DNA from: Ceratopteris richardii
Taxonomy: Eukaryota; Streptophyta; Polypodiopsida; Polypodiales; Pteridaceae
Length of the DNA stretch: 64,000 nucleotides
Assembly: GCA_020310875.1 (NCBI GenBank)
Contig: CM035428.1
Coordinates: forward strand, 109,273,245-109,337,244
Direction: 5' to 3'
Shown here: positions 29,746 to 43,105 of the stretch, in pieces
Layout of the letters: every line of letters begins with the position of its first letter
Position numbering within the stretch: position 1 is the first letter of the stretch
Notes under the pieces: model-generated
Told to the model about the DNA's origin: nothing
What the model saw: the letters and a program-made list of their open reading frames with translations, nothing else
The model's database searches: none
Translations under genes and position numbers: made by a program

Positions 29746-31368
29746 GCCTCCTTATCTTGATGTAGGGGACTTCAATATCAAGAGGGGAACTTCAAACAAC
29801 CCCAAACTTTTGTTCAGGATTATGTTCCAAGATTATAGAAATACATGAGAGCCATATTTCAGTAATGGACAGCAAAATCTTTTAAAAAGGTTTCCCACCT
29901 ACAAGAGGGGATTTGAGGCATCATCTCTATTAATTTACTCAAAAAGGATATCAAAATAAAACCATGTCTCTTAAAAATTACTATAGCGTTCAAATTCATG
30001 ACAAAGATGAGATAAATGTCTTATGGATGACATTGTATACGGACTTTTCATGAGTCTCAATGGATTTTCAATCTCAATGGAGTATCATGTAGTCTGGCAT
30101 TTCAATACAAAGCATTGGGAAAGTGTGATGCATGTGAAGATGAGGGAGTGAGCCTTTTATCTGGTTCTCAAGACTTCAATATATGTATCTCCTTTGTAGA
30201 TATTCACAAAAGGAAAGGGAAATTTGGAAAGGGAAGACAAAGATGCATAAAATCATTAAAGGTGAAGATTTATTGAAGGAGATGCTTATAAAGATTTATT
30301 GAAGATTTATTGATTTGCTTACAAAGGCTCCAACCTTATATCACTCAATGTACACATTGCTTAAAAAGAAAAACTGTAGATTGAAAAAGAGAAGATAGGA
30401 AGCCAAAAGTACTTGAGGAATATATGTCAACAATAGGCATGAAGAATAGGAAAGAATATTGTCCACATTGCAATGAAGGAATATAAGTATTACTTTCTTT
30501 CAAGATTCATCTCATCTCAAATACTGCAACACATAAAGTCAGTCCTTTGATGAGATTTTTTGTCCTATCCATATCCACATTTCTAGTCCACAGACGGAAA
30601 TGTGTTTTCAATTTGTCATACAATGATTGATGGTATCATGTAGGTTCAAATTTCCTTTGTCAAGAAAGATCTTTGAAAGTGAGAAACATGTGATGATATA
30701 GGGGTGAGCTTGTTATTTTGATCTAGAACTACCAACCTTGAACAAAAGCATTGCACGTATTCTTAAAAGTAAACGGAAAATAATGGAAAGGGAGGATAGA
30801 GAGGAAAATGATCATCATGTATGAAGATAGAGTGAAGATTTGTGTCTATATATGTGGCAAAGATGGAGAAGACATGAAAAGGATATCATAAATGAAACAA
30901 AATGAGAAAAGTATGAGGTCATAGGCGATAGAAATGTGCAGATGAAGTTGGAGGGCCCTTTTTATAAAGGAAATTTGAACATTGATCTTTTTAGAAATCA
31001 AGCTTTAAATTATAAACAAGAAAAGATTACAAAAAGATTAGGGAGAGTGAACAGGTTAGACTTACATAATACATTTAAAGTGTTCTCTCGCGTTAAAGCT
31101 CATTAATAATGTGTGTTCGATCTGTGTTTTGGCAAAGCTTTTGTGCGCTGGCAAAGGTTGAATGTGTCCTTAGCCACATTAGTGGGGGGTGGGCCACAAG
31201 TCATTGTTTCCCAATGCGTGCTTGTCCTCTTTTACATGAATGTGTGATGCCCTTTCTTCTTCCTTTTTCGTGAAATTAAGTTACCATTATTTTGTGAGAA
31301 AGAGTGTGCGCTGACACTACCTTTCTTCCTGCACGCATCAAGAAAACGCACTCAAGAAGTTTTGGATG
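29746..31368. other. AT-rich non-coding interval
   Basis: 1.6 kb with stops in all frames and no domain. It contains a possible decayed element, but no boundaries can be seen. Confidence 0.5.
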
Positions 31369-31376
31369 AAGTATTT

Positions 31377-31473
31377 AAATTTGATGCCCAGGGGGGTTTG
31401 GGCATCAAAGGATGCCCACTTTTTAGGTTTGGGCATCCTGAGTATGCCCATGTTCAAGACTCGGGAATCCTCG

Positions 31474-31556
<83 letters not shown>

Positions 31557-32847
31557 ATGCCAAATTCATGAGTAGTTGTAGCCATTGTGCCAATGTTCTT
31601 GCCCTTCGATAGTGGGATTTGAACTTGGCTATGTCACACACTAGTCATTGTTTCCATATATACTTTGGGCCCTTAGCATTGATGACTTTTGCAAATAATA
31701 GAACTTAAGGTATTCTTTTCTAATTTTCTAGAGCACATTTTTAGTGAATAATTTCTATTGTAGTATCTAATTTACCCCAAAAACTTCAAAGTTGAACTTG
31801 CCTCTTCACAAGTTTAGTGAGAACATTGAAAACGCATTGTTGTAGCACTTGGTAGCCTCATTGTCCAAGTCTTTACCATTCTCCTCATCCACATCTATAG
31901 GTTAGTAAGTTGGATAAGAACTTGCATAATTGCCATTTTGGTAATTCATATTATAGAGTGACTATTTTCCATACATATTATAGAGTGTTTCTTCCCATGC
32001 TCCTATGCTTCCAAGTGGATGCTTTTGGATACATTGATGGTTCCTACCAATAACCAAGAATATTAACTAGTGAGTTGTGATTCACGATATAGCATATAGC
32101 AATGTATCATTTATTTATTTATTGTGTAATGGTTCAAGAATTCAAAGTAGTGACATGCATTGACCAAGTAGTGGGTAGATATTAAATTTCTAAATGACAT
32201 GCATTGACCAATTGTCAATCGATTGAGCAATTGACCATGCTCTCCAATTATCAATGATATGCATTGACCAAGTATTGAGTAGATATTAAATTTCTAAATG
32301 CTGAAAATTGGAAATTCTTAATTCTAAAGAGGACTACTTTTTATTATCAAATCCTTCTTGAATAATCTCACAATCTATGGCACACATCGGTTGTTATTTG
32401 CCAAAAATGAAGCCAATGTCCCATATTTATGTTGATATGATTCATAATCTAAGTTATAGTTTTTTCTATGTGTGATATGATGAGAATGGATGAATAGTCC
32501 TATGAAATACTTCCCATTTCTATCAAAGAGCGCCCAAAATATCTTGTAAACATGTTTTCGGCATCAAAATGCCAGTGAAAGTTGCAGCTTGAATTGCATC
32601 ATAGTTACAAATTGAACTACTTATGAAATGTTGCAACCTTAAAAAATGAAAAATTTTCCTTCCTTTTTATAACACTACCTATAGAAAACCATTAAGCTAC
32701 AACCCAAGCATGCTTCGTCAACCGTCTTGTGCAATAATTCAATATAATGTTCTAGCTTCTATCCCATACATTCGAAGCACACTTTTTTATGATCTTTAAG
32801 GATGCCCATTTTTATCCCAAGGGCATCCCTCAAATTTCATCAAATTT
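31377..32847. mobile_element. Candidate non-autonomous DNA transposon with TIRs and 8-bp duplication
   Basis: The ends are inverted repeats: AAATTTGATG at 31377 and CATCAAATTT at 32838-32847. Further inward matches lie around GATGCCC/GGGCATC blocks (31383-31450 and 32810-32830). The flanks AAGTATTT (31369-31376) and AAGCATTG (32848-32855) agree at six of eight positions, as an old hAT-type duplication would. The interior is non-coding and holds a (TA)n tract and a 45-bp direct repeat near 32153 and 32255. Confidence 0.45.
31479..31550. repeat. (TA)n microsatellite
   Basis: About 36 perfect TA units inside the candidate DNA transposon. Self-complementary and likely length-variable. Confidence 0.95.
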
Positions 32848-32855
32848 AAGCATTG

Positions 32856-33179
32856 TTTGGATGTTTGTCGCATATCCGCATGCAAATGTGCGTAGGTATT
32901 GATCCTCTTTGACAAAACATGAGCGAAGTCTGATGTACGAATGCATTGCTTCAATTGTATCCAATATTAAAAATGAGCGGATTCTGATGTACACATTTCA
33001 ATTGCATTCGCAGGATTTAACATGTGCTTTTGCGTGTGTGTATGTGCGTGATACAGAGAGAGAGAGAGAGAGTCTATGAATGGAGGAGAGTTTATGTTGG
33101 AATCAGCTGGACCTAGAGCATTCTGTCTTTCTGAAGACAACAGGAAAAAAGTAAATTAAGAAAAGAAAAAACCCAAACC
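32856..33179. other. Non-coding interval with (GA)n
   Basis: AT-rich, with a GA repeat at about 33055-33071. Two blocks 'gagcg(a/g)...tctgatgtac' near 32921 and 32975 are imperfect repeats. No gene seen. Confidence 0.5.
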
Positions 33180-34891
33180 CTGAGAAGGGGGACGGTTACA
33201 ACCTATGATCAAGATACATAATGAGGCTCAATCTCTTATGAGAGTAGAGGGCAAGAACCTTATGTTTCCATTTATGGTGGCTAAAGTCCCTAAAGATTTC
33301 ATGAGGATTCTTAGAGACATCAAGGGCATCCTCCATTTTACTCTTACAAATTTTCATAGAGGTTTTTATCTCCTGCATACGACAATACAATAAGCTCTTA
33401 GGGGACTTGGAAAATATCCTCTGGTTCCTATTTTTCAAAATGAACCAAATGATTTGAGCTCTAAGTAATTGCCAGAGCCCAATATCCAAAGTGCTAGACT
33501 CCCCTAGAAGGATTTCCTTGAGGGAAGGAGGAGGAAGACCATGGTTGAAACAAACAGAATTAATACATCCCCAGAATCTCTTGACATTGACACAAGGAAT
33601 GAACAAATGGGGAAGGTCCTCGATTCTACCACAAGAAGAGCAGGCACTAGGACTGATGTTATACTCTCTAGCCCGACTACTAGTCCATAGACCTCTGTGC
33701 ATGATCATCCAGAGGAGGCAAGACTGCTTGAAAAATGTGGGAAAAGCCCAAAGCAACTTGAACCTAAATTTCTATTGATGAGCATTCCATTATATCTTCC
33801 ATTTGGCATTGAGCTTGGGCATAATGGACTGAATACTGTTGATAGACTTCTTGAATCTTTGAAGTATATCTTCAGCAACTTGAAGGATTGAGATGTACTT
33901 GTGGTTGAGATAGGTAGCAGTCTTTTCAGTGAACCAACCTTTCTTCTCAAGCAGGATCTGTTTACATGCCAAGGGGAGATAATCAAAACTCAAGATGACA
34001 TTATCACTAATTAATCCATTGTCATTGTAAAATGAGAGTCAATTATTAAAACCAAGTTTTCTGCATTTATTAGATCTGATAGTGAGGGGGGAGAAGTTAG
34101 AGGAATCAAACCAGCCAATCCACATGGAATCCTGTAAAATGAAAGAGAGGTAATTAGCAAAATATTTAGGCAACACATAACACATTTTAACTTTCATCCA
34201 TGCATTCTAGAAAGGACACACAAGAGGGCTGCCTTTGGGACTAAACATATAAGGAGAGGTCAGAATATCCCACAAGCTGTGATTATTCCAATTTTTGTGA
34301 CCTTTGATATGAAAGCAATGGTTGTTTCTCTTAATAAGAAAAGCCCAAAGATCCTGGTTCTAAGAGGCCCTCAAGACACATTAAGCTTCCATGTGAATAG
34401 CCATATGAGTAGGGTAGATAAGGCCAAGGCCACCTTCCTCTTTTTTCATGCAACAGCTGCTCGAGGCCACCTTGGGGATTTTGTTGACAAATTGAGTACC
34501 TCCCCAGAGGAATCTCCTTGCCAAAGCCATGGCTTGGGAAAGCTGTTTTTTATTGGGCTGCCAGCAATCAAAGAAGTAAGTCAGAGAGGGAAGCATTTAA
34601 TGTTTCAGCATGAAAATCCATTGGGACAGAAAGTGTTGCTTCCCCATCGAGTGAAGGAAGTTTTTCCTAAATTTTTCCATGATCTAGTCCCATCTTTGGT
34701 CCATAGTCATGTCAAAACCCATTGGTATACCAAGAAGCCTGAAGAGAATACCTGTCTTTATAATTACACATCTCTTTTCAGAAACACAAGAAGGAATACA
34801 GTTGTTTGTAGAAAAAAGACCAGTTTTATTGTGGTTGATTATAGAGCCACTAGCACAACAAAATAAGTCTAAACATTTAAGAAAATGCTCA
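33180..34891 (-). pseudogene. LINE ORF2 fragment: RT end and zf-RVT domain
   Basis: The minus strand encodes EHFLKCLDLFCCASGSIINH at the CACTA junction. Further on it encodes YFFDCWQPNKKQLSQAMALA, GGLGLIYPTHMAIH and, in the open frame 33756-33196, LLWMIMHRGLWTSSRAREYN with CSSCGRIEDLPHLFIPC, the zinc-binding domain of plant L1 RTs. Frameshifts break it between these blocks. The upstream RT part reappears at 52852-52793, beyond the CACTA transposon. Confidence 0.85.
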
Positions 34892-35165
34892 CACTACTAG
34901 AAATAGGGGGCGTAGCGACACCCCCGAAATGAAAAAAAACTGGAAACCTTCGCTTATGCGACGCTAGCATCGCATAAGCGACGGCCCTGTTTTTTTTTTT
35001 AGACATGTCGTCGCATAAGTGATGTTAGCATTGCTTATGCGATGCTAAAACTATGCATCGCTACTTAGCAACGCTTTTAACGACGTTTGCAAACTGTCTG
35101 TGACGCTTGAGCATCGCATAAGCAACGTCGTGTGTTCCAGAGCGTCGCATAAACGATGCTCTGGA
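34892..35165 (+). repeat. Left TIR and subterminal repeats of the CACTA element
   Basis: The TIR is followed by several copies of 'gcatcgcataagcgacg' and its inverse 'cttatgcgacgctagc'. Such subterminal arrays are the binding sites of the TNPA-type protein in the En/Spm family. Confidence 0.85.
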
Positions 35166-35214
35166 ATGTTAAAAAAAAAATTGATTCCTCCCGGAACATT
35201 TGTGTCGGGATTTG

Positions 35215-37700
35215 GACGCGCGACACACACACACACACACACACACACAGAGATCGATAAGAGCTCCGTGTAGCAAGGTATGCACACACACACATACACA
35301 CACACATACGCACACACATACACACACATACATATGCATACACACACACATATAGACATGTAGAAACACACACATACACATAGACACACACACATACACA
35401 TAGACACACACACATACACATAGACACACACATACACACTAATTTACATACACACATACACATGCATACACACACATATATACACACATAGACACACACA
35501 CACATACACACAAAGGCACACACACACATAGATGCATACACACTTACACACACACACATCCACACACATTTACACACACACATACATATGCATACAGACA
35601 CATATATATATAGATACACACGTATATACACACATAGACACACACATACACACATAGACACACACACATACACATATAGACACACACACATACACACACA
35701 TACACACACATACACACACACATATAGACACATACACACATATATGCATACACACACATGTAGAGAGACATACACACACATACACATACATGCATACATA
35801 TGCATACATAATGCATATGCATATGCATATGCATACATAATGCATATGCATATGCATATGCATACATAATGCATATGCATATGCATACATAATGCATATG
35901 CATATGCATACATAATGCATATGCATATGCATACATACATACTTACATGCATACACACACATACACACACATGCATATATATGCATAAATAATGCACATG
36001 CATATGCATACATACATGCTTAAATTCATACACATGCATACACACATACACATACACACATATATATGCATACACACACACATGTAAAGAGACATACACA
36101 CACACATAGACATACAATTATACATATGCATACATACATGCTTACATGCATACACACATACACACGCATACACACATACACATACACACATATATATGCA
36201 TACACACACACACGTAGAGAGACATACACATACATGCATACATATGCATACATAATGCATATGCATATGCATATGCATACATACATACTTACATGCATAC
36301 ATATGCATACATAATGCATATGCATATGCATACATACATACTTACATGCATACACACACATACACACACATGCATACATATGCATACATAATGCACATGC
36401 ATATGCATACATACATGCTTACATGCATACACACACATACACACGCATACCCACATACACATACACACATAGACACATAGACACACACACATATACACAC
36501 ACATACACACATACACACATACACACATATATGCATACAAATACACATAGAGAGACATACACACACATACACATACATGCATACATATGCATACATATGC
36601 ATACATAATGCATATGCATATGCATACATAATGCATATGCATATGCATACATAATGCATATGCATATGCATACATAATGCATCTGCATATGCATACATAC
36701 ATACTTACATGCATACACACACATATGCATACATAATGCACATGCATATGCATAGATACATGCATACACACGCAGACACATAGAAACATACACACACATA
36801 GACACAAACACATAGACACAAACACATAGACACAAACACATAGACACACATATACACATAGATTTACACACATACACATGCATACACACACATAGACACG
36901 CATACACATACACACACACATACACACACACATACACACATACACACATAATGCATTTGCATATGCATACATACATACATACTTAAATGCATACACACAC
37001 ATATGTATACATATGCATACATAATGCACATGCATATGCATACATAATGCACATGCATATGCATACATACATGCATAGACATACACACATAGACACATAC
37101 ACACACATAGACACATACACACATAAACACATACACACTCATAGACACATGCACATGTACACACACACATCCAGACACATTTACACACACACATCCAGAC
37201 ACATTTACACACACACACATACGCATGCATACAGACACATATATATATAGATACACACGTATATACACACATAGATACACATATACACACACACACATAG
37301 ACACACACACACTTACACACACATTTACACACACACATACACATGCATACAGAAACATATGTATAGATACACACACATACACACACATACATGCATATGC
37401 ATACATAATGCACATGCATATGCATACATACATGCTTACATGCATACACACACATAAACACACATACACACATACACATACACACATAGACACACACACA
37501 CACACATACACACACATATATGCATGCACACACATAGAGAGACATACACACACATACACATACATGCATACATAATGCATATGCATATGCATACATAATG
37601 CATATGCATATGCATACATACATACTTACATGCATACACACACATATGCATACATAATGCACATGCATATGCATAGATACATGCATACACATACACACTC
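35215..37700. repeat. 2.5-kb CA-rich and TATGCA-rich microsatellite block
   Basis: A mosaic of (CA)n, 'acacatagacac', 'catacacacacata' and runs of 'atgcatatgcat' with higher-order duplications of several hundred bases. For example, 'acatgcatacataatgcatatgcat' clusters recur near 35800, 36240, 36600 and 37560. The long Cys/Val/Tyr- or His/Thr-rich open frames are artefacts of the repeat. Confidence 0.95.
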
Positions 37701-40406
37701 CTACGTAACCAAGTTCACTATCTATAAGGTTCGTGTCTTTTGAGCTAGCACGTGATAGTTGCTTGAAAGAAGCAACAATACTAGAATCCTCTGTTTTACG
37801 TAAAGAATAAATGGCTTTGATTCTAATATGCTGTCCAAAAGCCCACATATTAGTGAACGTTCAAGCCTGCAAAATAAATTCAATTAGTAAATAAAAACTA
37901 ATATACATATATGAAAAAAAAAATATTATTTTAATAAAATTACCTTTCGTTCACAACCTATCATTAACTCTCTTTGCTCATCTGAGATTTCTTCATTATT
38001 TTGCGTTGGCGCATTGCAAACGACTATATAGCCAATCCGTGAAAGAAGATATATCTGTAATCTCATTATTATCGAGATTACGTCTATATCTTTTATTTTT
38101 TTGCCTTTTATTTTGGAGATTTTGAAGTTCCTCGTACTCGCTAAGGAATGCTTGCATGCATTCCCTATTATATGCTACAAAAATAGAAACATCATTTTTT
38201 TCTTGAAATGTAACTAAAAATGGAACTCCCTTACCTGATAATACCTCATCTGTTATTTTTGAAGAAGACTCGTTGGTCCATGCACGTCGAGCTTCTTCAT
38301 GAACTCTTTCAAGGTACTCACTAACGTAATACATGCACTCTTCAAGCATCCAACCCTTTGCCATGGATCCTTCTGGTTTTGCTCTTTGTCGCACATAACC
38401 TTTTAATATTCCCATAAATCACTCGACCCAAAAAAGCCATCGAGTGTTGACAACACCTGCAATCTCTATTTCATCTACAAGATGGACTAATAAATGAACC
38501 TAAATATCAAAAAATGAAGTAGGAAGTTCTTTCTCCATCAAGCATAGTAGCTCTTTGCATTCACGTTTTTTTTTGTGGGATCGAGTTTTTGTCAATCTCT
38601 TTGGATGTAATCCACCTATACATATCATAAAAACAATTATAAAGAAGTTAATTAAAAAATAAAAGACATCCAATATTCATACATATTAAATATAAAAGTA
38701 TCATAATTACCTTATAAGTTATCCAAGACAATAGATCACATCTCGTACTCCTTTCGTTGTACATCCATCGATAACCAAAGGTAAAATATGTTTCAAAAAG
38801 TTATGTCAGTCATGGGTCTTTAACCCAGATAAGCTCTTATCATCCATAGTAAACATGTTTTGAAACGATGCTCCATATCGTGTAGGAGTCTTAATCAATT
38901 GAACTCTATTGTTGATAGTTTGTATCTCTTTTATTGTAAGTACCCAAGGAGCAGGTGCATAAGTCATTTCTTGTCGATGTCTATCAAAAAATGGCCATAA
39001 CTTTGGTTTGGATTTTTTATCTTTCAAATCATTTCTTGATGCTATGGTATCTTTTAGTCTAAGAAGATGCTACCATAGTGAACAACCAATATTTTTGAAT
39101 ATATGCATAGGATCAAGAAGATGACATACTTTTAACTCTTTCCAATAGTCCAAAGAATACCATATTGATATGTTCTCTGTGAGTGCCAATTTTCCTTTAC
39201 CTCTCTTCACATACTCATTATCTGAATCATCATTGAAGATTTCTTATTCTAGATCTATCAGAGGTCCATCTGTCCATTTTTTATACCAATCCATAGGCGT
39301 CATAAGTTTTGGACACTGACCTGTTTCAAGATTTCCATTAAAATGTATTGCTTCTCTTTTAGATCTTAATGGATGATCATCAGGCAAGAATCGTTGATGT
39401 CGAAGATAAATATTTTTGTTGAGATTCTTACTATAGATTGATCTCAACCAATCACCACAATATGGACAAGCTTTATAACCCTTAGTAGATATTCCTGCAT
39501 CATGAAAATGATAAAAATTTAATTAGATTAAATCATATTTATTTACATGCATATTGAATAAAAAAAGTACATCAATACCTGAACAAACACCATATCCTAG
39601 AAAATCGTGAATAGTCCAAGCCACAATACCACAAACCGTAATATGTCTTTCATTGATGCTTTTCGATACATCAATGACATTAATACCTCTCCATAACTCT
39701 TGGAGATTGTCAATGAGAGGAGCAAGATATATATTCATATCTTTAACTTGTCTTTTGCATGGGATTAAAAGTGAAAGCATTAAATGTTCCTTTTTAATGC
39801 TAAGATATGGCAAAAGATTGTAGTTTATGACTACCACTGGCCATGTTGACCATTTACTGGATTTCATGGAGAATGGATTAACCCCATCTAATGCAACTCC
39901 TAACTTTAGATTCTGTGGATTTTGTGCAAATTCAGGCCATGTAGAATCAATATGCTGAAAAGCAACACTATCATGAGGATATCTGATTATTCCATCAATA
40001 CTTTGGTGATCATGTCCCCAAGTCAAAAGCTTTGATAATTCGGGGCTTTGAAACATATGTCTAATCCGTGGAGCCAATGGAAAATGTCTCAATACCTTTT
40101 TTGGGATTTTACCTTCTTCGCCCTTATATCGAGGAGATTGACATTCGGGACATGTAAAAGAGTCTACATATTCACCTCTATATAAAATACAATCATTAGG
40201 ACATGCATGTATACATTGATAATCTATACCAAGATTCTTGATTATCTTCTTCATTTCCTCATATGAGGTAGGAAGAATATTTTGACTTGGTAAAAACTTT
40301 TTAGATAATAACCTCTAAGTTCATCAAAAAAAGATATATTAAAAAAAGTAAATAAATAAATATACATATATATATGCATATAATTTTATATATATGTATG
40401 CTTATG

Positions 40407-41068
40407 TGCATCTTTCAAAATATTCGCGATAAATTTGATTGTTTTGGATGGCAGGATACGATTGTTTGTTCTGGAGGATATGAAGTATGTACCTTCATTG
40501 AATGATTTGTCGATTCTATCATATGTTTAGTTTGAAAGTGTGAGAAGCGGGTTTGTAGTTGCTATTCAAAGAATTTGGCAGTGTTTATAGGCCATACGAT
40601 GGTGACCTGGATGAATCGCATGCACAAAGGTTACTCAAGATAGAGCAACCTGATTATAATGGACTAGTGCCAGCAGGATTCCTGGAGTATGCAGTAAACC
40701 TCTTGCATGTCAATGATGAGCATCTGAACTTTAGGATACAAAGTGGAAATCATGGTGGCTTAAGAGGATCACTTTTATACAGCTTGTTCAAAGAACTTTA
40801 GGTTTATGACACTGAAGTTCTTTGAACATGCTCTATCTTGAGTAACCTTTGTGCATGCGATTCATCCAGGTCACCATTGTATGGCCTATAAACAGTGCCA
40901 AATTCTTTGAATAGCAATTATAAAATTGCTTCTCACACTTTCAAACTGAACATATGATAAAATCAACAAATCATTCAATGAAGGTACATACTTAATATCC
41001 TCCAAAACAAACAATCGTATCCTGCCATCCAAACAATCAAATTTTTCGTGAATATTTTGAAAGATGCA
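40407..41068. repeat. Long inverted repeat with 240-bp arms inside the TNP2 intron
   Basis: The left arm 40407-40647 and right arm 40829-41068 are reverse complements at roughly nine of ten positions, with a 180-bp loop. The ends read TGCATCTTTCAAAATATTC. The arm and loop sequence has the base composition of coding DNA and is open in a plus frame from 40559 to 40801, so it looks gene-derived. No known protein is recognised. Confidence 0.9.
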
Positions 41069-41072
41069 TTAA

Positions 41073-41200
41073 TAGTTTTAAAAGATGTGTGGACAAAAAG
41101 TGTCCATTCAATTCAAGTTCTTGTTCTTACCTTATCTAAAGTAAGAATAAAAACCTGCATTGAATGGACACTTTTTGTTCGCCCATCCTTTAAAATTATT
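41073..41200. repeat. Small MITE-like inverted repeat
   Basis: 'ttttaaaagatgtgtggacaa' and 'aaagtgtccattcaat' at 41077-41112 face 'attgaatggacac' and 'tttttgttcgcccatccttt' at 41159-41193. It is directly next to the long inverted repeat. Confidence 0.7.
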
Positions 41201-41308
41201 TTTCCATCCTTCAAAATGTGTGTATATGTGTGTGTATGTTTATATGTGTGTGTATGTTTATATGTGTGTATGCATTCATGTATATTATGTGTATGTTTAT
41301 ATATGCAT

Positions 41309-41309
41309 G

Positions 41310-41356
<47 letters not shown>
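41309..41356. repeat. (TA)n microsatellite
   Basis: About 20 TA units within the transposase intron, preceded by 'tatgtgtgtgtatgttta' repeats from 41219. Confidence 0.95.
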
Positions 41357-41358
<2 letters not shown>

Positions 41359-41898
41359 GCATATATATATAAATAGATAGAAAATTGAAAATTATACCTT
41401 AATAGTGTTGAAACAGATACATTACTCCATCCAAAACGATTTTGAAGATTGAGAATAAGTAAGCTCGCACTTAGTCGTGTCAAACGACTTCCTTCATATA
41501 CATGCTTTAGACATTCCTCTCGAAGATATTTCTCATTTTTAGAAATATCATTGCTCTCACTGTCATTTTGATACCAATCCTCAATAAAATCTGCCATGCC
41601 ATCATCTTCCTCATTGTCACACAAATCTTGTACTTTATCATCTTTTGAATATATATCTTTCAACCTTGCATATTCCAGAGGATTACTTTTGTGTAGCCTC
41701 CTCATAGAAGCTTCTGATAAATGAGGTCTTACTGGCAATTGTGAATGTTGTGGAGGAATATCATCAACATCATACATTGGAATCTACACATATAAATAAA
41801 ATTCATTAGTATTCCATAAATGAATAAAAAGTAAACTTTAAATATAAAATTAAGTATATAACTTACTAAATATGGATAGAAATTTTTTATTCTCTCTA

Positions 41899-42560
41899 GC
41901 TAAAAGGTGCTCTTGGAGGTCTACGACATCCATAATTCACTAATAGTTCATCACCGGCATGTAATGTAGTAATAGCATTGACAACTATGTATCTTGATAC
42001 ATCTCTACTCATGTATGGTGATTCATGACTATTTCCACGCTCCTCAAATGTGCAATTAGTCCTTGAACGATTATGTAACCCTCGACTACTATTTATTAAA
42101 CCTGCTATATTTCCATGTGTGTAAGGTCTTCCATCAATATATAATCTTTCATTTTCTGCATGTAAAATCCTTCTACTAGTAAGGGATGCTGCGTTCAAGC
42201 ATATTCCATAAGTACTCATGCTTTGGACATAACGTGAAAGTTGATGCCAATCTCCCCATCCATATATAGGACCACAAAATGACATAAGAGTGACTTCAGA
42301 GTTCGGAGGCACATACAAATCCTCTACTATAAAGAGACCATGAACATCATTAGTAATAGTGGATGGAGCAATCATATAGCGATTACCCCAAAAGTTGAAA
42401 ACCTCTCCATCTAAAGGAAGTGGTCCTCTATTCCATCCTCCATATCTTCTTCTATCATATGTTTGTACTAAAGAACGATCACGAGCTGGCAATGGATAGT
42501 CTCCAGCCGTTTCAATCTCTAAACTAGGAGGTAGAGGATTTCTAGAAACCTCTGCTTGTA
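41899..42560 (-). CDS. SET-domain-like protein carried by the CACTA element (partial model)
   Basis: Minus-strand frame ending in TAG/TAA near 41899. After a proline-rich lead it reads DVHGLFIVEDLYVPPNSEVT, then FCGPIYGWG. ERLYIDGRPYTHGNIAGLIN and SSRG follow, then RYIVVNAITTLHAGDELLVN and YG. This matches the SET order: G-xG-like start, GN-x-A-x-x-IN-x-S pocket, GDELL-x-x-YG end. SET proteins methylate lysines, often on histones. The NHSC box is INSSRG here, so activity is uncertain. It is intron-flanked and lies upstream of TNP2 on the same strand, so it could share a transcript. It may be a second element gene or a captured host gene. Confidence 0.65.
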
Positions 42561-43090
42561 AAAACAAGTCCATGACGTGTACGAGGTATATTAACATTAT
42601 GAGAAAAATTATCATCATCATCATCATCGAGCAAGTATTCCTGTATGTCAACAGTAATTTCATTTTGTATATGGTTTTTAAATAAAATAATGACATTAAT
42701 ATATATAAAAAATACATACCCAAGCATTATCACATTGACCAGGTGATGGTGCATGCTCAAAAGTACTGTACTCTGCCTCATGTTCAATACATTCCAATCG
42801 TGGTCTTTGATACATGCCATAACAAGAGTTACACCAACATATAATATGCTCTTGATAGTAAAAGTCATCATAATTCCTATCGGAGGACACATGTGAAGTC
42901 GTTGCATGGGTAGGAGGTGGTGGAGTACCCTCTGATTGATCACAATCTGCACATAATAAGAAACAAAAAAAAAAAAGTTATGTATCCATCAAATATATTT
43001 AAAATTAAATGTTTGATATACTTACAGTATATAGTCGATGCACGATGAGGAGACGGTGGTGGAGTTCCATCTAATTGAACAGAATCTACA
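42561..43090 (-). CDS. Upstream exons of the SET-like CACTA gene (tentative)
   Basis: Three candidate exons on the minus strand have plausible splice sites. 43090-43025 (QLDGTPPPSPHRAST) ends at a GTAAGT donor. About 42946-42720 (SEGTPPPPTHATTS, then CWCNSCYGMYQRPRLEC) has a TGTGCAG acceptor. About 42640-42561 has an acidic LLDDDDDDN stretch and leads into the SET-like frame. The first two share a GTPPP-xxHA/R-xS motif, so they may be duplicated exons. The Cys cluster may bind zinc. Confidence 0.45.
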
Positions 43091-43105
43091 AATAATGGTA
43101 TTTGA

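Larger units (their letters stand above)
37996..41777 (-). pseudogene. TNP2-like CACTA transposase with introns and stops
   Basis: On the minus strand, in order. Exon 41777-about 41398 has YEGSRLTRLSASLLILNLQN and RFGWSNVSVSTLL. Exon about 40315-39575 has HACPNDCILYRGEYVDSFTC, VLRHFPLAPRIRHMF, WPEFAQNPQNLKLGVALDG, MLSLLIPCKRQV and IVAWTIHDFLGYGV. Exon from about 39500 has STKGYKACPYCGDW and RHQRFLPDDHPLRSKREA. A later block at 39027-38806 has MFTMDDKSLSGLKTHD. The C-terminal DUF4218-like block 38415-37996 has LKGYVRQRAKPEGSMAKGW. This is the Transposase_21 family order. At least four stops interrupt it; the one at about 38418 sits at an Arg (VE-stop-FMG), fitting CGA to TGA. The first intron contains two inverted-repeat insertions. 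In life it would cut at the TIRs in the nucleus. Confidence 0.9.

Noticed and set aside
33491-33891. Plus-strand frames over the LINE fragment
   Set aside because: Antisense shadows of the LINE zf-RVT coding strand.
35051-37848. Very long open frames (up to about 520 codons) rich in Cys, Val, Tyr and Met, or in His and Thr
   Set aside because: They arise from the CA/TATGCA microsatellite, which lacks stops in several frames on both strands; no protein-like composition outside the repeat.
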